Below, in pieces: positions 10,606 to 19,835 of a stretch of 64,000 bases of DNA. The notes beneath the pieces were generated by a model, which made no database searches, was not told where the DNA came from, and worked only from the letters and a program-made list of their open reading frames with translations. The translations under genes were made by a program, and so were the position numbers. The DNA is from Mangrovibacter plantisponsor. GTDB lineage: Bacteria; Pseudomonadota; Gammaproteobacteria; Enterobacterales; Enterobacteriaceae. How positions within the stretch are numbered: position 1 is the stretch's first letter; the number at the start of each line of letters is the position of its first letter. The stretch covers positions 118,876 to 182,875 of the forward strand of contig NZ_QGTS01000003.1 of NCBI RefSeq assembly GCF_003182475.1, read 5' to 3'.

Positions 10606-10826
10606 AGACCGCAAACAGCACAATAGCGCCAGGCTATCGCCGCCTGGCACCGCTGGCCATGGTAGCCACGACGGTTGCGCTACGCTTTGTGCCCGCAGGG
10701 GTTGCCACTCTGGTGATTAGCCGGGTGGCCCATAAACCTTTGCGGCTGTTGTTGGGCGTTGTTCTGGAACCCGTGTTACGCACTGGCGTGAAAAAATTCA
10801 CCCAACGCTGGCACAATAAACCCTGA
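10602..10826 (+). CDS. pspD: Phage shock protein D
   Basis: Small peripheral inner-membrane protein of the psp operon with an unclear individual role. It has 74 residues (73 in E. coli); the central stretch PAGVATLVISRVAHKPLRLL corresponds to the E. coli core. It overlaps pspC by four bases (ATGA). The rhodanese gene pspE that ends the E. coli operon is missing; ycjX follows after about 200 bases. Confidence 0.9.
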   Translation: MKTANSTIAPGYRRLAPLAMVATTVALRFVPAGVATLVISRVAHKPLRLLLGVVLEPVLRTGVKKFTQRWHNKP

Positions 10827-11033
10827 TTTATAAACCACCCGCTGCACATCCGCGGCTGTGTGGTGGCTGGTGTTCATGTATATACTGTGGTCAGTACCTT
10901 GATTTTGCCTGGTGTGTGTCATTATCTACAGCATTGCTGTTTCCCATAAGTAGTTATCACCGCCAAATGAATCAATGTGATGCAGGTACCTTTGCAGCAG
11001 GCAAAGGGTGTACTGGCAAATAACAGGAATGTT

Positions 11034-12431
11034 ATGAAGCGAATAAAAAATGAGTTTCAGGCCCTGGTCAACCGCGGAGCAGACAGGCACTTGCGCCTGG
11101 CGGTCACCGGGCTGAGCCGTAGCGGTAAAACCGCCTTTATTACTGCCTTCGTTAACCAACTGCTTAATACTCAAACCGGCGCGCGCCTGCCTTTACTTAA
11201 CGCAGCGCGGGAAGGGCGCCTGTTTGGTGCCCGCCGGGTACCACAGCAAAATTTGGGTATCCCACGCTTTACCTACGATGAAGGTATTGCACAGCTTTAT
11301 GGCCACCCTCCCGCCTGGCCGACACCAACCCGTGGTGTCAGTGAAATCCGTCTTGCTCTGCGCTTTCGTTCTGGTACCAGCGTTATGCGGCATTTCAAAG
11401 AGAATGCCACGCTGTATCTCGATATTGTGGATTACCCGGGGGAATGGTTACTCGATCTCCCTATGCTCGGGCTGGACTACGCGGCCTGGTCACGCCAAAT
11501 GACGGGGTTGCTGAAAGGGGCCAGGGGTGAGATGGCGGCAAAATGGCAGGCATTATCGCAAGGGCTGGACCCGAATGCCCCGGCGGATGAAAACTGCCTG
11601 GCAGAAATAGCTGCCGCCTGGACCGATTACCTGCATTCCTGTAAACAGGCCGGACTGCACTTTATTCAGCCTGGCCGTTTTGTATTACCAGGCGATATGT
11701 CTGGTGCGCCTGCATTGCAGTTTTTCCCCTGGCCGGATGTAGATAATGTGGGTGACCATGTTATCAGCCAGGCCGGTAAACAAACCAATGCAGGCATGTT
11801 ACGTGCCCGTTATGACTATTACTGCCAGCACGTGGTTCGCGGTTTTTACCGCGAGCACTTTATTCGGTTTGACCGGCAAATTGTGCTGGTGGATTGCCTG
11901 CAGCCACTTAATAGCGGGCCGCAGGCATTTAACGATATGCGCCTTGCACTAACGCAATTAATGCAGAGCTTCCATTACGGGCAGCGCACACTGTATCGGC
12001 GGCTGTTTTCACCCGTCATCGATAAACTGTTGTTTGCTGCCACTAAAGCAGACCACGTGACTCATGACCAGCATGCCAACCTGGTCAGCCTGCTTCAGCA
12101 ACTGGTGCAGGATGCCTGGCAGAATGCTGCCTTTGAAGGCATAAAAATGGAGTGCATGGGGCTGGCATCTGTACAGGCAACCACTGCCGGGCTGGTGGAT
12201 TACCAGGGTGGCAAAATGCCTGCGTTACAGGGTCACCGGTTGTCTGATGGCACACCACTGACATTCTTCCCCGGAGAGGTGCCATCGCGCTTGCCTGGTA
12301 ACGCTTTCTGGGAACAGCAGGGGTTCTCATTTGAGCAATTCCGCCCGTTACCCATGGATATTGACAGCCCTTTACCACACATTCGGCTGGATGCCGCAAT
12401 GGAATTCCTGATAGGAGACAAGCTGCGATGA
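11034..12431 (+). CDS. ycjX: YcjX family P-loop protein (DUF463)
   Basis: Predicted nucleoside-triphosphatase of the DUF463 family, co-regulated with the psp response in E. coli; its molecular function is not established. The start is taken at ATG 11034 ([15 protein letters not shown]), which gives 465 residues as in E. coli; earlier in-frame starts add unconserved sequence. A P-loop [10 protein letters not shown] lies near residues 24-33 and a Walker-B-like [12 protein letters not shown] near 130. The C-terminal [19 protein letters not shown] is typical. It overlaps ycjF by four bases. Confidence 0.95.
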   Translation: MKRIKNEFQALVNRGADRHLRLAVTGLSRSGKTAFITAFVNQLLNTQTGARLPLLNAAREGRLFGARRVPQQNLGIPRFTYDEGIAQLYGHPPAWPTPTRGVSEIRLALRFRSGTSVMRHFKENATLYLDIVDYPGEWLLDLPMLGLDYAAWSRQMTGLLKGARGEMAAKWQALSQGLDPNAPADENCLAEIAAAWTDYLHSCKQAGLHFIQPGRFVLPGDMSGAPALQFFPWPDVDNVGDHVISQAGKQTNAGMLRARYDYYCQHVVRGFYREHFIRFDRQIVLVDCLQPLNSGPQAFNDMRLALTQLMQSFHYGQRTLYRRLFSPVIDKLLFAATKADHVTHDQHANLVSLLQQLVQDAWQNAAFEGIKMECMGLASVQATTAGLVDYQGGKMPALQGHRLSDGTPLTFFPGEVPSRLPGNAFWEQQGFSFEQFRPLPMDIDSPLPHIRLDAAMEFLIGDKLR

Positions 12432-13492
12432 GTGAACCTATAAAACCACGCATTGATTTTTCGCAGGAAAAACCAGTGCAGGAGGCAAAAGCAACGGTGC
12501 GCCCGGCCAAAATGTTTGATGAGGCTGAAAACTTCGAACCCGTGCAGGTGAGTGAACCGGAAAACGAAGAAGCTCTGCAGGCTGAAGTATTAGTGTCCCG
12601 CGCGCTACAACCGAAAAAAAGCGTGTGGCGGCGCATGGTTGGGCTTGGGCTGGCCGTTTTCGGTGTGAGTGTGGTGGCACAGGGTGTGGCATGGGCACAC
12701 AATGCCTGGGTGACTCAGGACTGGATAAGTCTGGGTGGCTGTGCTGCGGGGGGGCTGATTGTCATCGCAGGAGCTGGTTCACTGGTAACAGAATGGCGCA
12801 GGTTATGGAAGTTACGTCAGCGGGTTGAAGAACGCCATGAAGCGGCCGAAATGTTAACCAGCTACGCGTCTGGCAAGGCACGGGCGTTTTGCGAAAAACT
12901 CGCCACTAAGGCGGGGCTCGATCAGCGCCATCCTGCCATGCAGCGCTGGTATGCAGCGTTACATGAAACCCACAATGACAAAGAAGTCATCACTCTGTAC
13001 GGGCAAATGGTGCAGCCGGTTCTGGATAACCAGGCGCGTAAAGCCATCAGCCGTTCGGCGGCGCAGTCTTCACTGATGATTGCTGTCAGCCCACTGGCAC
13101 TGGTTGATATGGCGTTTGTGGCCTGGCGCAATATCCGGCTAATTAACCATATTGCCGGGTTGTACGGCATTGAACTGGGCTACTTCAGCCGTATCCGCCT
13201 GTTTCGCATGGTGCTGCTGAATATTGCCTTTGCCGGAGCAAGTGAGTTGGTTCGTGAAGTGGGTATGGACTGGATGTCTCAGGACCTGGCCGCTCGCCTT
13301 TCTGCCCGGGCAGCTCAGGGCATAGGTGTAGGCCTGTTGACCGCACGGTTGGGGATCAAAACCATGGAGTTATGCCGCCCACTCCCGTGGACAGGTGATA
13401 AACCGAAACTGGGCGATTTTCGCCGCGAACTGATAAGTGAGGTTCGTGCAACTTTGCAACGCAGTAAACAGACTAATACACCCTCTGTATAA
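12428..13492 (+). CDS. ycjF: YcjF family inner-membrane protein (DUF697)
   Basis: Integral inner-membrane protein of unknown function encoded with YcjX. It has 354 residues (353 in E. coli). The N-terminal 65 residues are polar and acidic and poorly conserved; two transmembrane segments follow (about 72-92 and 102-120, [18 protein letters not shown]). The C-terminal DUF697 domain contains [21 protein letters not shown] 12-bp hairpin with G-U pairs follows the stop at 13497-13525, with a T-run nine bases further on. Confidence 0.95.
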   Translation: MSEPIKPRIDFSQEKPVQEAKATVRPAKMFDEAENFEPVQVSEPENEEALQAEVLVSRALQPKKSVWRRMVGLGLAVFGVSVVAQGVAWAHNAWVTQDWISLGGCAAGGLIVIAGAGSLVTEWRRLWKLRQRVEERHEAAEMLTSYASGKARAFCEKLATKAGLDQRHPAMQRWYAALHETHNDKEVITLYGQMVQPVLDNQARKAISRSAAQSSLMIAVSPLALVDMAFVAWRNIRLINHIAGLYGIELGYFSRIRLFRMVLLNIAFAGASELVREVGMDWMSQDLAARLSARAAQGIGVGLLTARLGIKTMELCRPLPWTGDKPKLGDFRRELISEVRATLQRSKQTNTPSV

Positions 13493-13595
13493 TCAGAGCA
13501 CCGCGCTGAATAGCAGTGTGGTGCTGCTCATGCTTTTTTGATGCCTTTCACGTTGTTACCTGTAACGACAAATCAATTGATTGATAACGCCAGGC

Positions 13596-13613
13596 TGTCA
13601 ATATTTGTTGACA
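13596..13613 (+). promoter_or_regulatory. Candidate TyrR box upstream of tyrR
   Basis: TGTCAATATTTGTTGACA is a perfect TGTCAA-N6-TTGACA inverted repeat, close to the TyrR box consensus TGTAAA-N6-TTTACA with one symmetric change in each arm. It ends 73 bases before the tyrR ATG. E. coli tyrR is autorepressed through such a site. The right arm also matches a -35 TTGACA, but I see no good -10 at the right spacing. Confidence 0.6.
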
Positions 13614-13686
13614 GATAGCTTCTGGATAGCGCAGAAGTGCAGTATCATCACAGCTTGTCCTTTTGACTGATATATAGGTTCCTGCC

Positions 13687-15252
13687 ATGCGCCTTGAAGT
13701 ATTTTGTGAAGACCGCCTTGGGCTCACACGTGAGTTGCTCGATTTACTGGTGCTGCGTGGCATCGATTTACGTGGCATTGAAATTGACCCCATTGGGCGC
13801 ATTTATCTCAACTTTTCTACTCAGGCGTTTGATACCTTCAGCAGCCTGATGGCAGAAATCCGCCGCATTCCGGGCGTGTCTGATGTGCGTACCGTACCCT
13901 GGATGCCGACAGAGCGGGAGCACCGCGCGTTAAGCGCATTGTTGGAAGCTTTGCCTGAACCCGTGCTATCGCTGGATATGAAAAGCAAAGTGGAGATGGC
14001 AAACCCGGCGTGCTGTGCATTGTTTGGCCAGGATGCCGATAAACTGCGTAACCATAATGCAGCCAGCCTGATTCCCGGTTTTAATTTTGTCCGCTGGCTG
14101 GAAAGCTGCCCGGTTGCGTCACATACCGAACATGTAGTGATTAACGGGCAAAACTTTCTGATGGAAATTACTCCGGTGCCGGTTGAAGCCGAAGAAACCG
14201 GTGAAACAGTTCCGGGTGGTGCGGTGGTTATGCTCCAGTCAACGATTCGTATGGGCAGGCAGTTGCAGAACCTGAATAACCACAATGTTGAAGCTTTCAG
14301 CCAGGTTGTCGCGGTTAGCGGTGCAATGCGCCATGTTGTCGAACTGGCACGCAAAGTGGCCGGGCTGAATGCCCCATTGCTCATTATTGGTGAAACGGGG
14401 ACCGGTAAAGACTTGTTTGCCCGTGCCTGCCATATGGCGAGCCCCCGTGCAGAAAAACCTTACCTGGCGCTTAACTGTGCTTCAATCCCGGAGGATGCGG
14501 TTGAAAGTGAGTTATTCGGCCACGCTGCCGGCGCCTATGCTAATGCCACTGAAGGGAAAAAAGGGTTTTTCGAGCAGGCCAACGGCGGGTCTGTCTTATT
14601 AGATGAAATTGGCGAAATGTCGCCGCGCATGCAGGCAAAACTGTTGCGTTTTCTCAACGACGGCACCTTCCGCCGCGTGGGCGATGAACATGAAGTGCAT
14701 GTGGATGTAAGGGTTATCTGCGCTACCCAGAAAAACCTTGTTGAACTGGTGCAAAAAGGCGCATTCCGCGAAGATCTTTATTACCGGCTGAATGTCCTGA
14801 CATTAAATCTTCCACCATTGCGCGATTGCCCGCAGGATATCATGCCGCTTACTGAGTTGTTTGTTGCGCGTTTTGCCGATGAACAGGGCGTGCCGCGGCC
14901 TAAATTGTCCTCGGAATTAAATTCAGTGCTTTCCCGCTATAGTTGGCCAGGTAATGTACGACAGTTAAAAAATGCGATTTACCGGGCTTTGACCCAGTTG
15001 GAAGGTTATGAACTGCGTTCGCAGGATGTGTTATTACCCGATGTTGATGCCAGTGTGATGCCAGTGGGCGATGACGTGATGGAAGGCTCATTAGATGACA
15101 TTACGCGCCGCTTTGAACGTGCGGTACTGACGCAGCTTTACCGTAATTACCCCAGCACACGTAAACTGGCAAGGCGGCTCGGGGTGTCGCACACCGCTAT
15201 AGCAAACAAGCTAAGGGAATATGGCCTGAGTGGGCGTAAAACGGAAGAGTGA
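13687..15252 (+). CDS. tyrR: Aromatic amino-acid regulator TyrR
   Basis: Transcription factor that represses or activates genes of aromatic amino-acid synthesis and transport in response to tyrosine, phenylalanine or tryptophan and ATP. It has 521 residues (513 in E. coli). Order: ACT-like domain (about 1-75, MRLEVFCEDRLGLTRELL), PAS domain (about 80-190), AAA+ core (about 205-430; Walker A GETGTGKD, Walker B GGSVLLDE), C-terminal helix-turn-helix (TRKLARRLGVSHTAIANKL). The sigma-54 loop GAFTGA is replaced by GAYANA, as expected for enterobacterial TyrR, which works with sigma-70. A strong terminator follows. Confidence 0.97.
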   Translation: MRLEVFCEDRLGLTRELLDLLVLRGIDLRGIEIDPIGRIYLNFSTQAFDTFSSLMAEIRRIPGVSDVRTVPWMPTEREHRALSALLEALPEPVLSLDMKSKVEMANPACCALFGQDADKLRNHNAASLIPGFNFVRWLESCPVASHTEHVVINGQNFLMEITPVPVEAEETGETVPGGAVVMLQSTIRMGRQLQNLNNHNVEAFSQVVAVSGAMRHVVELARKVAGLNAPLLIIGETGTGKDLFARACHMASPRAEKPYLALNCASIPEDAVESELFGHAAGAYANATEGKKGFFEQANGGSVLLDEIGEMSPRMQAKLLRFLNDGTFRRVGDEHEVHVDVRVICATQKNLVELVQKGAFREDLYYRLNVLTLNLPPLRDCPQDIMPLTELFVARFADEQGVPRPKLSSELNSVLSRYSWPGNVRQLKNAIYRALTQLEGYELRSQDVLLPDVDASVMPVGDDVMEGSLDDITRRFERAVLTQLYRNYPSTRKLARRLGVSHTAIANKLREYGLSGRKTEE

Positions 15253-15254
15253 AT

Positions 15255-15287
15255 AAAAAAGCCGGTTGTAATCCAACCGGCTTTTTA
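15255..15287. terminator. Bidirectional terminator between tyrR and tpx
   Basis: AAAAAGCCGGTTG and CAACCGGCTTTTT form a 13-bp stem around TAATC, with T-runs on both strands. It serves the convergent genes tyrR (plus) and tpx (minus). Confidence 0.92.
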
Positions 15288-15302
15288 TCAAAGAACTAAC
15301 AA

Positions 15303-15809
15303 TCAGCCTTTCAGTGCGGCCAGTGCAGCACTGTAATCTGGTTCTTCAGTGATTTCATTGACCAGTTGGCTGAAAATCACCTCATCTTTCTCGTTGATCA
15401 CGACAACAGCACGGGCGGTCAGGCCTTTCAGTGCACCATCATCAATCCCCACACCATAAGTATCCTGGAATTCAGGGTGGCGCAGAGTAGAAAGTGTCAC
15501 GACGTTGCTGAGGCCTTCAGCGCCGCAGAAGCGAGACTGGGCAAATGGCAGGTCAGCAGAAATACACAACACAACGGTGTTATCCATTTCAGTAGCCAGT
15601 TGGTTAAATTTGCGAACAGATGCCGCGCAAACACCAGTATCAATGCTTGGGAAAATATTCAGAACTTTACGTTTACCCGCGTAGTGGCTCAGGGAGATAT
15701 CTGCAAGGTCTTTTGCGACCAGAGTGAATGCCGCAGCAGCACTACCAGCCTGAGGGATCTGACCTTTAACGGCAACCGGGTTACCCTGAAAATGAACGAG
15801 TTGTGACAT
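15303..15809 (-). CDS. tpx: Thiol peroxidase (atypical 2-Cys peroxiredoxin)
   Basis: Thioredoxin-dependent peroxidase that reduces hydrogen peroxide and alkyl hydroperoxides. It has 168 residues, the E. coli length. The peroxidatic cysteine lies in [15 protein letters not shown] (Cys61) and the resolving cysteine in SRFCGAEGL (Cys95); both are present. A single gene facing tyrR, divergent from ycjG. Confidence 0.97.
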   Translation of the reverse strand: MSQLVHFQGNPVAVKGQIPQAGSAAAAFTLVAKDLADISLSHYAGKRKVLNIFPSIDTGVCAASVRKFNQLATEMDNTVVLCISADLPFAQSRFCGAEGLSNVVTLSTLRHPEFQDTYGVGIDDGALKGLTARAVVVINEKDEVIFSQLVNEITEEPDYSAALAALKG

Positions 15810-16030
15810 AGTTATTTTCCTGTTCTCATATTGTTAACGCTTAAGCTAGTGTAAGCCAACTCATAGCGAATGAATATAAAAAATTATTTACATCCCGGCA
15901 ATTGTAGCCCCAAAACAGTTAACAGAGAGCCGCAGGAGAGGTATTTACACCAGAATTCTAAACCGATGTCCGTGAAGCTAATCTGGGGCAAGGGTATATA
16001 CTGCATGAAACATAAAAGGGAAAAACCGTG

Positions 16031-16999
16031 ATGAAAAATATCAGTGTGTACGAGGAGTCATGGCCACTTAATACCCCCTTTACGATTGCCCGCGGAACAC
16101 GTGAACAGGCTACTGTTGTGGTGGTCGAAGTCATGGATGAATCTGGGGTAAAAGGTGTAGGGGAGTGCACACCTTATTTGCGTTATGGGGAAACAGCGGC
16201 TTCGGTGATGGCTCAGGTGGTAAGTATCCTGCCTGCCCTGGAGCTGGGAATGAACCGTAATGAATTGCAGGATGCACTGCCTGCCGGTGCCGCCCGCAAC
16301 GCAGTAGACTGTGCATTGTGGGATCTTGAGGCCCGCCTCGCAGGGCTGGCGCTGCCGCAATACCTGCAAACCCCCTTGCCAGAAAGTGTGGTAATGGCGC
16401 AAACCGTGGTCATCGATACCCCGGAGCGCATGGCGCAGGCAGCACAGCGGCTCTGGTTGAGTGGTGCGCATTTATTGAAAGTAAAACTCGACGACCGCCT
16501 GATAACGGAGCGCATGGTTGCTATTCGTGCCGCGGTGCCGGATGCAACACTGATTGTTGATGCTAACGAATCATGGCATGTGGAAGGGCTTGCAGCCCGT
16601 TGCCAACTGCTTGCAGACCTTAAAGTGGCTATGCTGGAGCAACCCTTGCCAGCCAGTGAAGACTCCGCACTGGCCAATTTTATTCACCCATTGCCTGTGT
16701 GTGCAGATGAATCCTGCCATACGCGGTCACACCTGGAAGCGCTGTCTGGCTACTATGACATGGTCAATATTAAGCTTGATAAAACGGGTGGGCTGACAGA
16801 GGCATTATTATTACAACAGGCGGCAATAGCTGCAGGTTTTGAGATTATGTTAGGTTGCATGCTGTGTACCTCACGAGCTATCACTGCAGCGCTACCATTA
16901 GTGCCTTCAGCCCGTTTTTTGGACCTGGATGGCCCAACGTGGCTGGCAGTGGATGTTGAGCCCGGGCTTAATTTCACACCGGGCATGTTACATTTTTAA
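16031..16999 (+). CDS. ycjG: L-Ala-D/L-Glu epimerase (enolase superfamily)
   Basis: Epimerises L-Ala-D-Glu to L-Ala-L-Glu so that the murein-derived dipeptide can be used as a nutrient. It has 322 residues from ATG 16031 (a GTG directly before it is an alternative). The muconate-lactonising fold is recognisable: the KVKL lysine motif near residue 150, metal ligands in VDANES, LEQPL and ADESC, and the second catalytic lysine in NIKLDKTGG. It lies next to mpaA and mppA, which act before it in murein peptide use, and overlaps the end of mpaA tail to tail by four bases. Confidence 0.95.
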   Translation: MKNISVYEESWPLNTPFTIARGTREQATVVVVEVMDESGVKGVGECTPYLRYGETAASVMAQVVSILPALELGMNRNELQDALPAGAARNAVDCALWDLEARLAGLALPQYLQTPLPESVVMAQTVVIDTPERMAQAAQRLWLSGAHLLKVKLDDRLITERMVAIRAAVPDATLIVDANESWHVEGLAARCQLLADLKVAMLEQPLPASEDSALANFIHPLPVCADESCHTRSHLEALSGYYDMVNIKLDKTGGLTEALLLQQAAIAAGFEIMLGCMLCTSRAITAALPLVPSARFLDLDGPTWLAVDVEPGLNFTPGMLHF

Positions 17000-17703
17000 C
17001 CCTTATAAGTAAGCAGGCTGGTAAATCCATCCAGATAACGCTCGCAGGCGAGGTCTGCTGATACCGGTGGTAGTTCGGCTGTAATACACGGCAGGCTGTT
17101 ATCTTTGCACCAACTGCCAAATGAACCCGGCGTGGCATAACCCACGCTGGTAACCAGGGGTAACATCAGTGTGGTTGCCAGCCATTCCCCGAGTGGTGTG
17201 CGGTATGGGTCTTCAACGCAGGCTAATGGCTCATGAAACGACACCGCCCAGGCCGGTTTTATTCGGGTGATTAACTGGCACAATGCCTGGGTTTCTGGCT
17301 CGGAACCGGCAAATTCACCTGCTGAGAGTTTCACATCACGAACCGGTGCCTGTGTGTTCCAGCGATAAACTGTCTCGCCTGGTTTCCAGTTAGCTGCCGG
17401 AAAATTCCGGTTCAAATCCACTCCGCGCAAGTTGGCACGCAAACCACTCTGGCAACCATCCGGGTTAACACAAAGAATGACATGGTGGCGGCGGTGTGTT
17501 TCTTCCAAAGTGCGCAGTGCACAGGACAAGGTGATAACACTTGCGGTTTCGTCACCGTGTGTTCCGGCCATAATCAACCCTGCGGAGGGTTGCATTTCTG
17601 TGGCCGGGTACCAGAGCAGCTGAGCTCCACCAACGCTGGCGCCGTATTGTTGTGCGGGTGTCTGGAAATTACCGCGGAATTGTCTCGCACGTGAAAGTGG
17701 CAT
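16996..17703 (-). CDS. mpaA: Murein peptide amidase A (zinc carboxypeptidase family M14)
   Basis: Hydrolyses the gamma-D-Glu-diaminopimelate bond of murein tripeptide in the cytoplasm, releasing L-Ala-D-Glu for YcjG and diaminopimelate. It has 235 residues (242 in E. coli). The zinc site is visible as HGDE near residue 50 and the later His in SFHEP; VDLNRNFP supplies the conserved Asn-Arg of M14 peptidases. Divergent from mppA, convergent with ycjG. Confidence 0.93.
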   Translation of the reverse strand: MPLSRARQFRGNFQTPAQQYGASVGGAQLLWYPATEMQPSAGLIMAGTHGDETASVITLSCALRTLEETHRRHHVILCVNPDGCQSGLRANLRGVDLNRNFPAANWKPGETVYRWNTQAPVRDVKLSAGEFAGSEPETQALCQLITRIKPAWAVSFHEPLACVEDPYRTPLGEWLATTLMLPLVTSVGYATPGSFGSWCKDNSLPCITAELPPVSADLACERYLDGFTSLLTYKG

Positions 17704-17897
17704 AAATCACCTTGTTGTCAGAATAACGTTAACCGGGACGCATCAGTTTGAGCGGCTGTCTGGCAGGCGTTCGTGCAGTTTGCCGCAAAACTTACCACAA
17801 AGTATTACAGAATATTTGCAATTCTTCCTATCAAAACAAATAATTATCAAAAGTTCCGATCAGTGCGGAAAAGATAAAATCTAACCAGGGCTGCCAA

Positions 17898-19517
17898 ATG
17901 AAACTTGTTACCCGAATGCTTTGCAGTGCGATTATCGTTGGTGGTGCCACAACGGCTACCTTTGCTGCCGATGTGCCTCCAGGGACTCAACTTGCTGCAA
18001 AGCAGGAATTAAATCGCCATATTAAAGATGAACCTGCATCACTGGACCCTGCTAAAGCAGTTGGGTTACCGGAAATTCAGGTAATTCGTGATTTGTTTGA
18101 AGGGCTTACTAATCAGGATGCTACCGGAGCACTGATCCCCGGTGTGGCAACAAAGTGGCAGACCAATAACAACCGTATCTGGACGTTCACTCTGAGGCCC
18201 GATGCCCGCTGGTCTGACGGTTCTCCGGTCACTGCAGAAGACTTTGTTTATAGCTGGCGCCGCCTGGTAGACCCGAAGACCAGCTCACCTTTTGCATCAT
18301 TTGCTGCATTAGCCGGAATAGATAATGCCCAGGCTATTATTGAAGGGAAAATGGCTCCGGAAAAGCTGGGTGTCAGTGCGCTTGACAGCCGAACCCTGCA
18401 GGTACAGCTTGATAAAAACGTGCCTTTTTTCCCACTGCTAACAGCCAGCTTTGCGCTTTATCCAGTAAAACAGGCAACAGTGGAAAAATATGGTAATGAC
18501 TGGACGCGACCGGGAAACCTGGTGGGTAATGGCGCTTTTGTACTGGCTTCCAGAGTCGTCAATGAGAAACTGGTCGTAACACCTAACAGGCAGTATTGGG
18601 ATAATGCCAAAACAGTACTCACCAGAGTGACATTTATTCCGATTAACCAGGAATCATCGGCAACTAAGCGTTATTTGTCCGGTGGCATTGATATAACTGA
18701 GTCCTTCCCGAAGAATATGTACCACAAGCTGCTGGAAACCATTCCAGGGCAAGTCTATACACCGCCTCAGTTAGGCACATATTACTACGCGTTTAATACT
18801 CAAAAAGGGCCGACAGCAGATCAACGCGTGCGTGTAGCGCTTAGTCTGACTATTGACCGCGATATTATTGCTCATAAGGTTCTGGGTACCGGCGAAAAAC
18901 CCGCCTGGCATTTTACGCCAGATGTTACTCAAGGGTTCACGCCACAACCGGCTTTATTCCAGGAAATGACGCAGGAAGAGCGAGATTCGCAGGCAAAAAT
19001 GTTGCTGAAAGCTGCAGGCTACGGGCCTGAAAAACCGCTTAAGCTTTCACTGCTGTACAATACGTCAGAAAACCACCAAAAAATTGCCATTGCCATTGCT
19101 TCAATGTGGCGTAAAGCACTGGGTGCTGAAGTCACCCTTAAAAACCAGGAGTGGAAGACATATCTCGATAGCCGCCGTAGCGGGGACTTTGATGTTATCC
19201 GTGCTTCATGGATTGGTGATTACAATGAAGCATCAACATTTTTATCTCTTCTGACATCCACTAACAGTGGCAACATTTCTCGTTTCAGCTCCAGTGCTTA
19301 CGACAAAATTATTGCCCAGGCTGCCAGTGAAACAAACGAAAAAGCGCGCAATAAAGACTATGATGAAGCCGAAAAAATCCTCGCGGAACAGGCCCCAATT
19401 GCGCCGATTTACCAGTACACCAACGGGCGTTTGATTAAACCCTGGGTTAAAGGTTACCCAATAGACAACCCTGAAGATGTTGCTTACAGCCGGACAATGT
19501 ACATCATTAAGCATTAA
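17898..19517 (+). CDS. mppA: Periplasmic murein tripeptide-binding protein MppA
   Basis: SBP_5-family binding protein that delivers murein tripeptide (L-Ala-gamma-D-Glu-meso-DAP) to the Opp permease. It has 539 residues (537 in E. coli) with a Sec signal peptide of about 24 residues cut after FAA. It follows MppA rather than its paralogue OppA, for example in HIKDEPASLDPAKAVGLPEI and the C-terminal PEDVAYSRTMYIIKH. No permease genes are adjacent, as in E. coli. With mpaA and ycjG it completes a murein-peptide use cluster. Confidence 0.95.
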   Translation: MKLVTRMLCSAIIVGGATTATFAADVPPGTQLAAKQELNRHIKDEPASLDPAKAVGLPEIQVIRDLFEGLTNQDATGALIPGVATKWQTNNNRIWTFTLRPDARWSDGSPVTAEDFVYSWRRLVDPKTSSPFASFAALAGIDNAQAIIEGKMAPEKLGVSALDSRTLQVQLDKNVPFFPLLTASFALYPVKQATVEKYGNDWTRPGNLVGNGAFVLASRVVNEKLVVTPNRQYWDNAKTVLTRVTFIPINQESSATKRYLSGGIDITESFPKNMYHKLLETIPGQVYTPPQLGTYYYAFNTQKGPTADQRVRVALSLTIDRDIIAHKVLGTGEKPAWHFTPDVTQGFTPQPALFQEMTQEERDSQAKMLLKAAGYGPEKPLKLSLLYNTSENHQKIAIAIASMWRKALGAEVTLKNQEWKTYLDSRRSGDFDVIRASWIGDYNEASTFLSLLTSTNSGNISRFSSSAYDKIIAQAASETNEKARNKDYDEAEKILAEQAPIAPIYQYTNGRLIKPWVKGYPIDNPEDVAYSRTMYIIKH

Positions 19518-19835
19518 CGCAGGCTATGCTGCAGGCGGGGTTGTGCCAGGATTAGGCCACAATTTGTGATGCCGGGCGATTTTTGCTCACAGGAGTGTTG
19601 ATCAGATTTATCTGATATCTTATTATCGTTTTGCCCCCAAAGAGCTAACACCACATTGTGAGTGCCGGAGATAAGCGCCGGAGGGGCAAATCCCTCTTAT
19701 CTGCCTCTGAAGTTCATCGTCTCTATTATCTTTTAGCCAACCATTAGCATCAAAGCTCGTCCATTCTGTACGTTACAACCATTGCACCAGGGATTGTGGG
19801 AAGGCAAGATAGCGCCTGAATAAAAAGGAGATTGT
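19518..19835. other. Intergenic region mppA-ybdG
   Basis: No gene seen. A fold-back AGATAAG ... CTTATCT with an inner AGGG/CCCT pair lies at about 19669-19703 and would sit in the 5' leader of the following channel gene. There is no clear terminator for mppA. Confidence 0.4.

Noticed and set aside
12085-12702. 205-residue minus-strand ORF
   Set aside because: Antisense shadow of ycjX and ycjF, Cys/Ser/Pro-rich as expected from reverse-frame reading of GC-rich codons.
13821-14384. 187-residue minus-strand ORF within tyrR
   Set aside because: Shadow of the TyrR PAS and AAA+ region; low complexity, no start signal.
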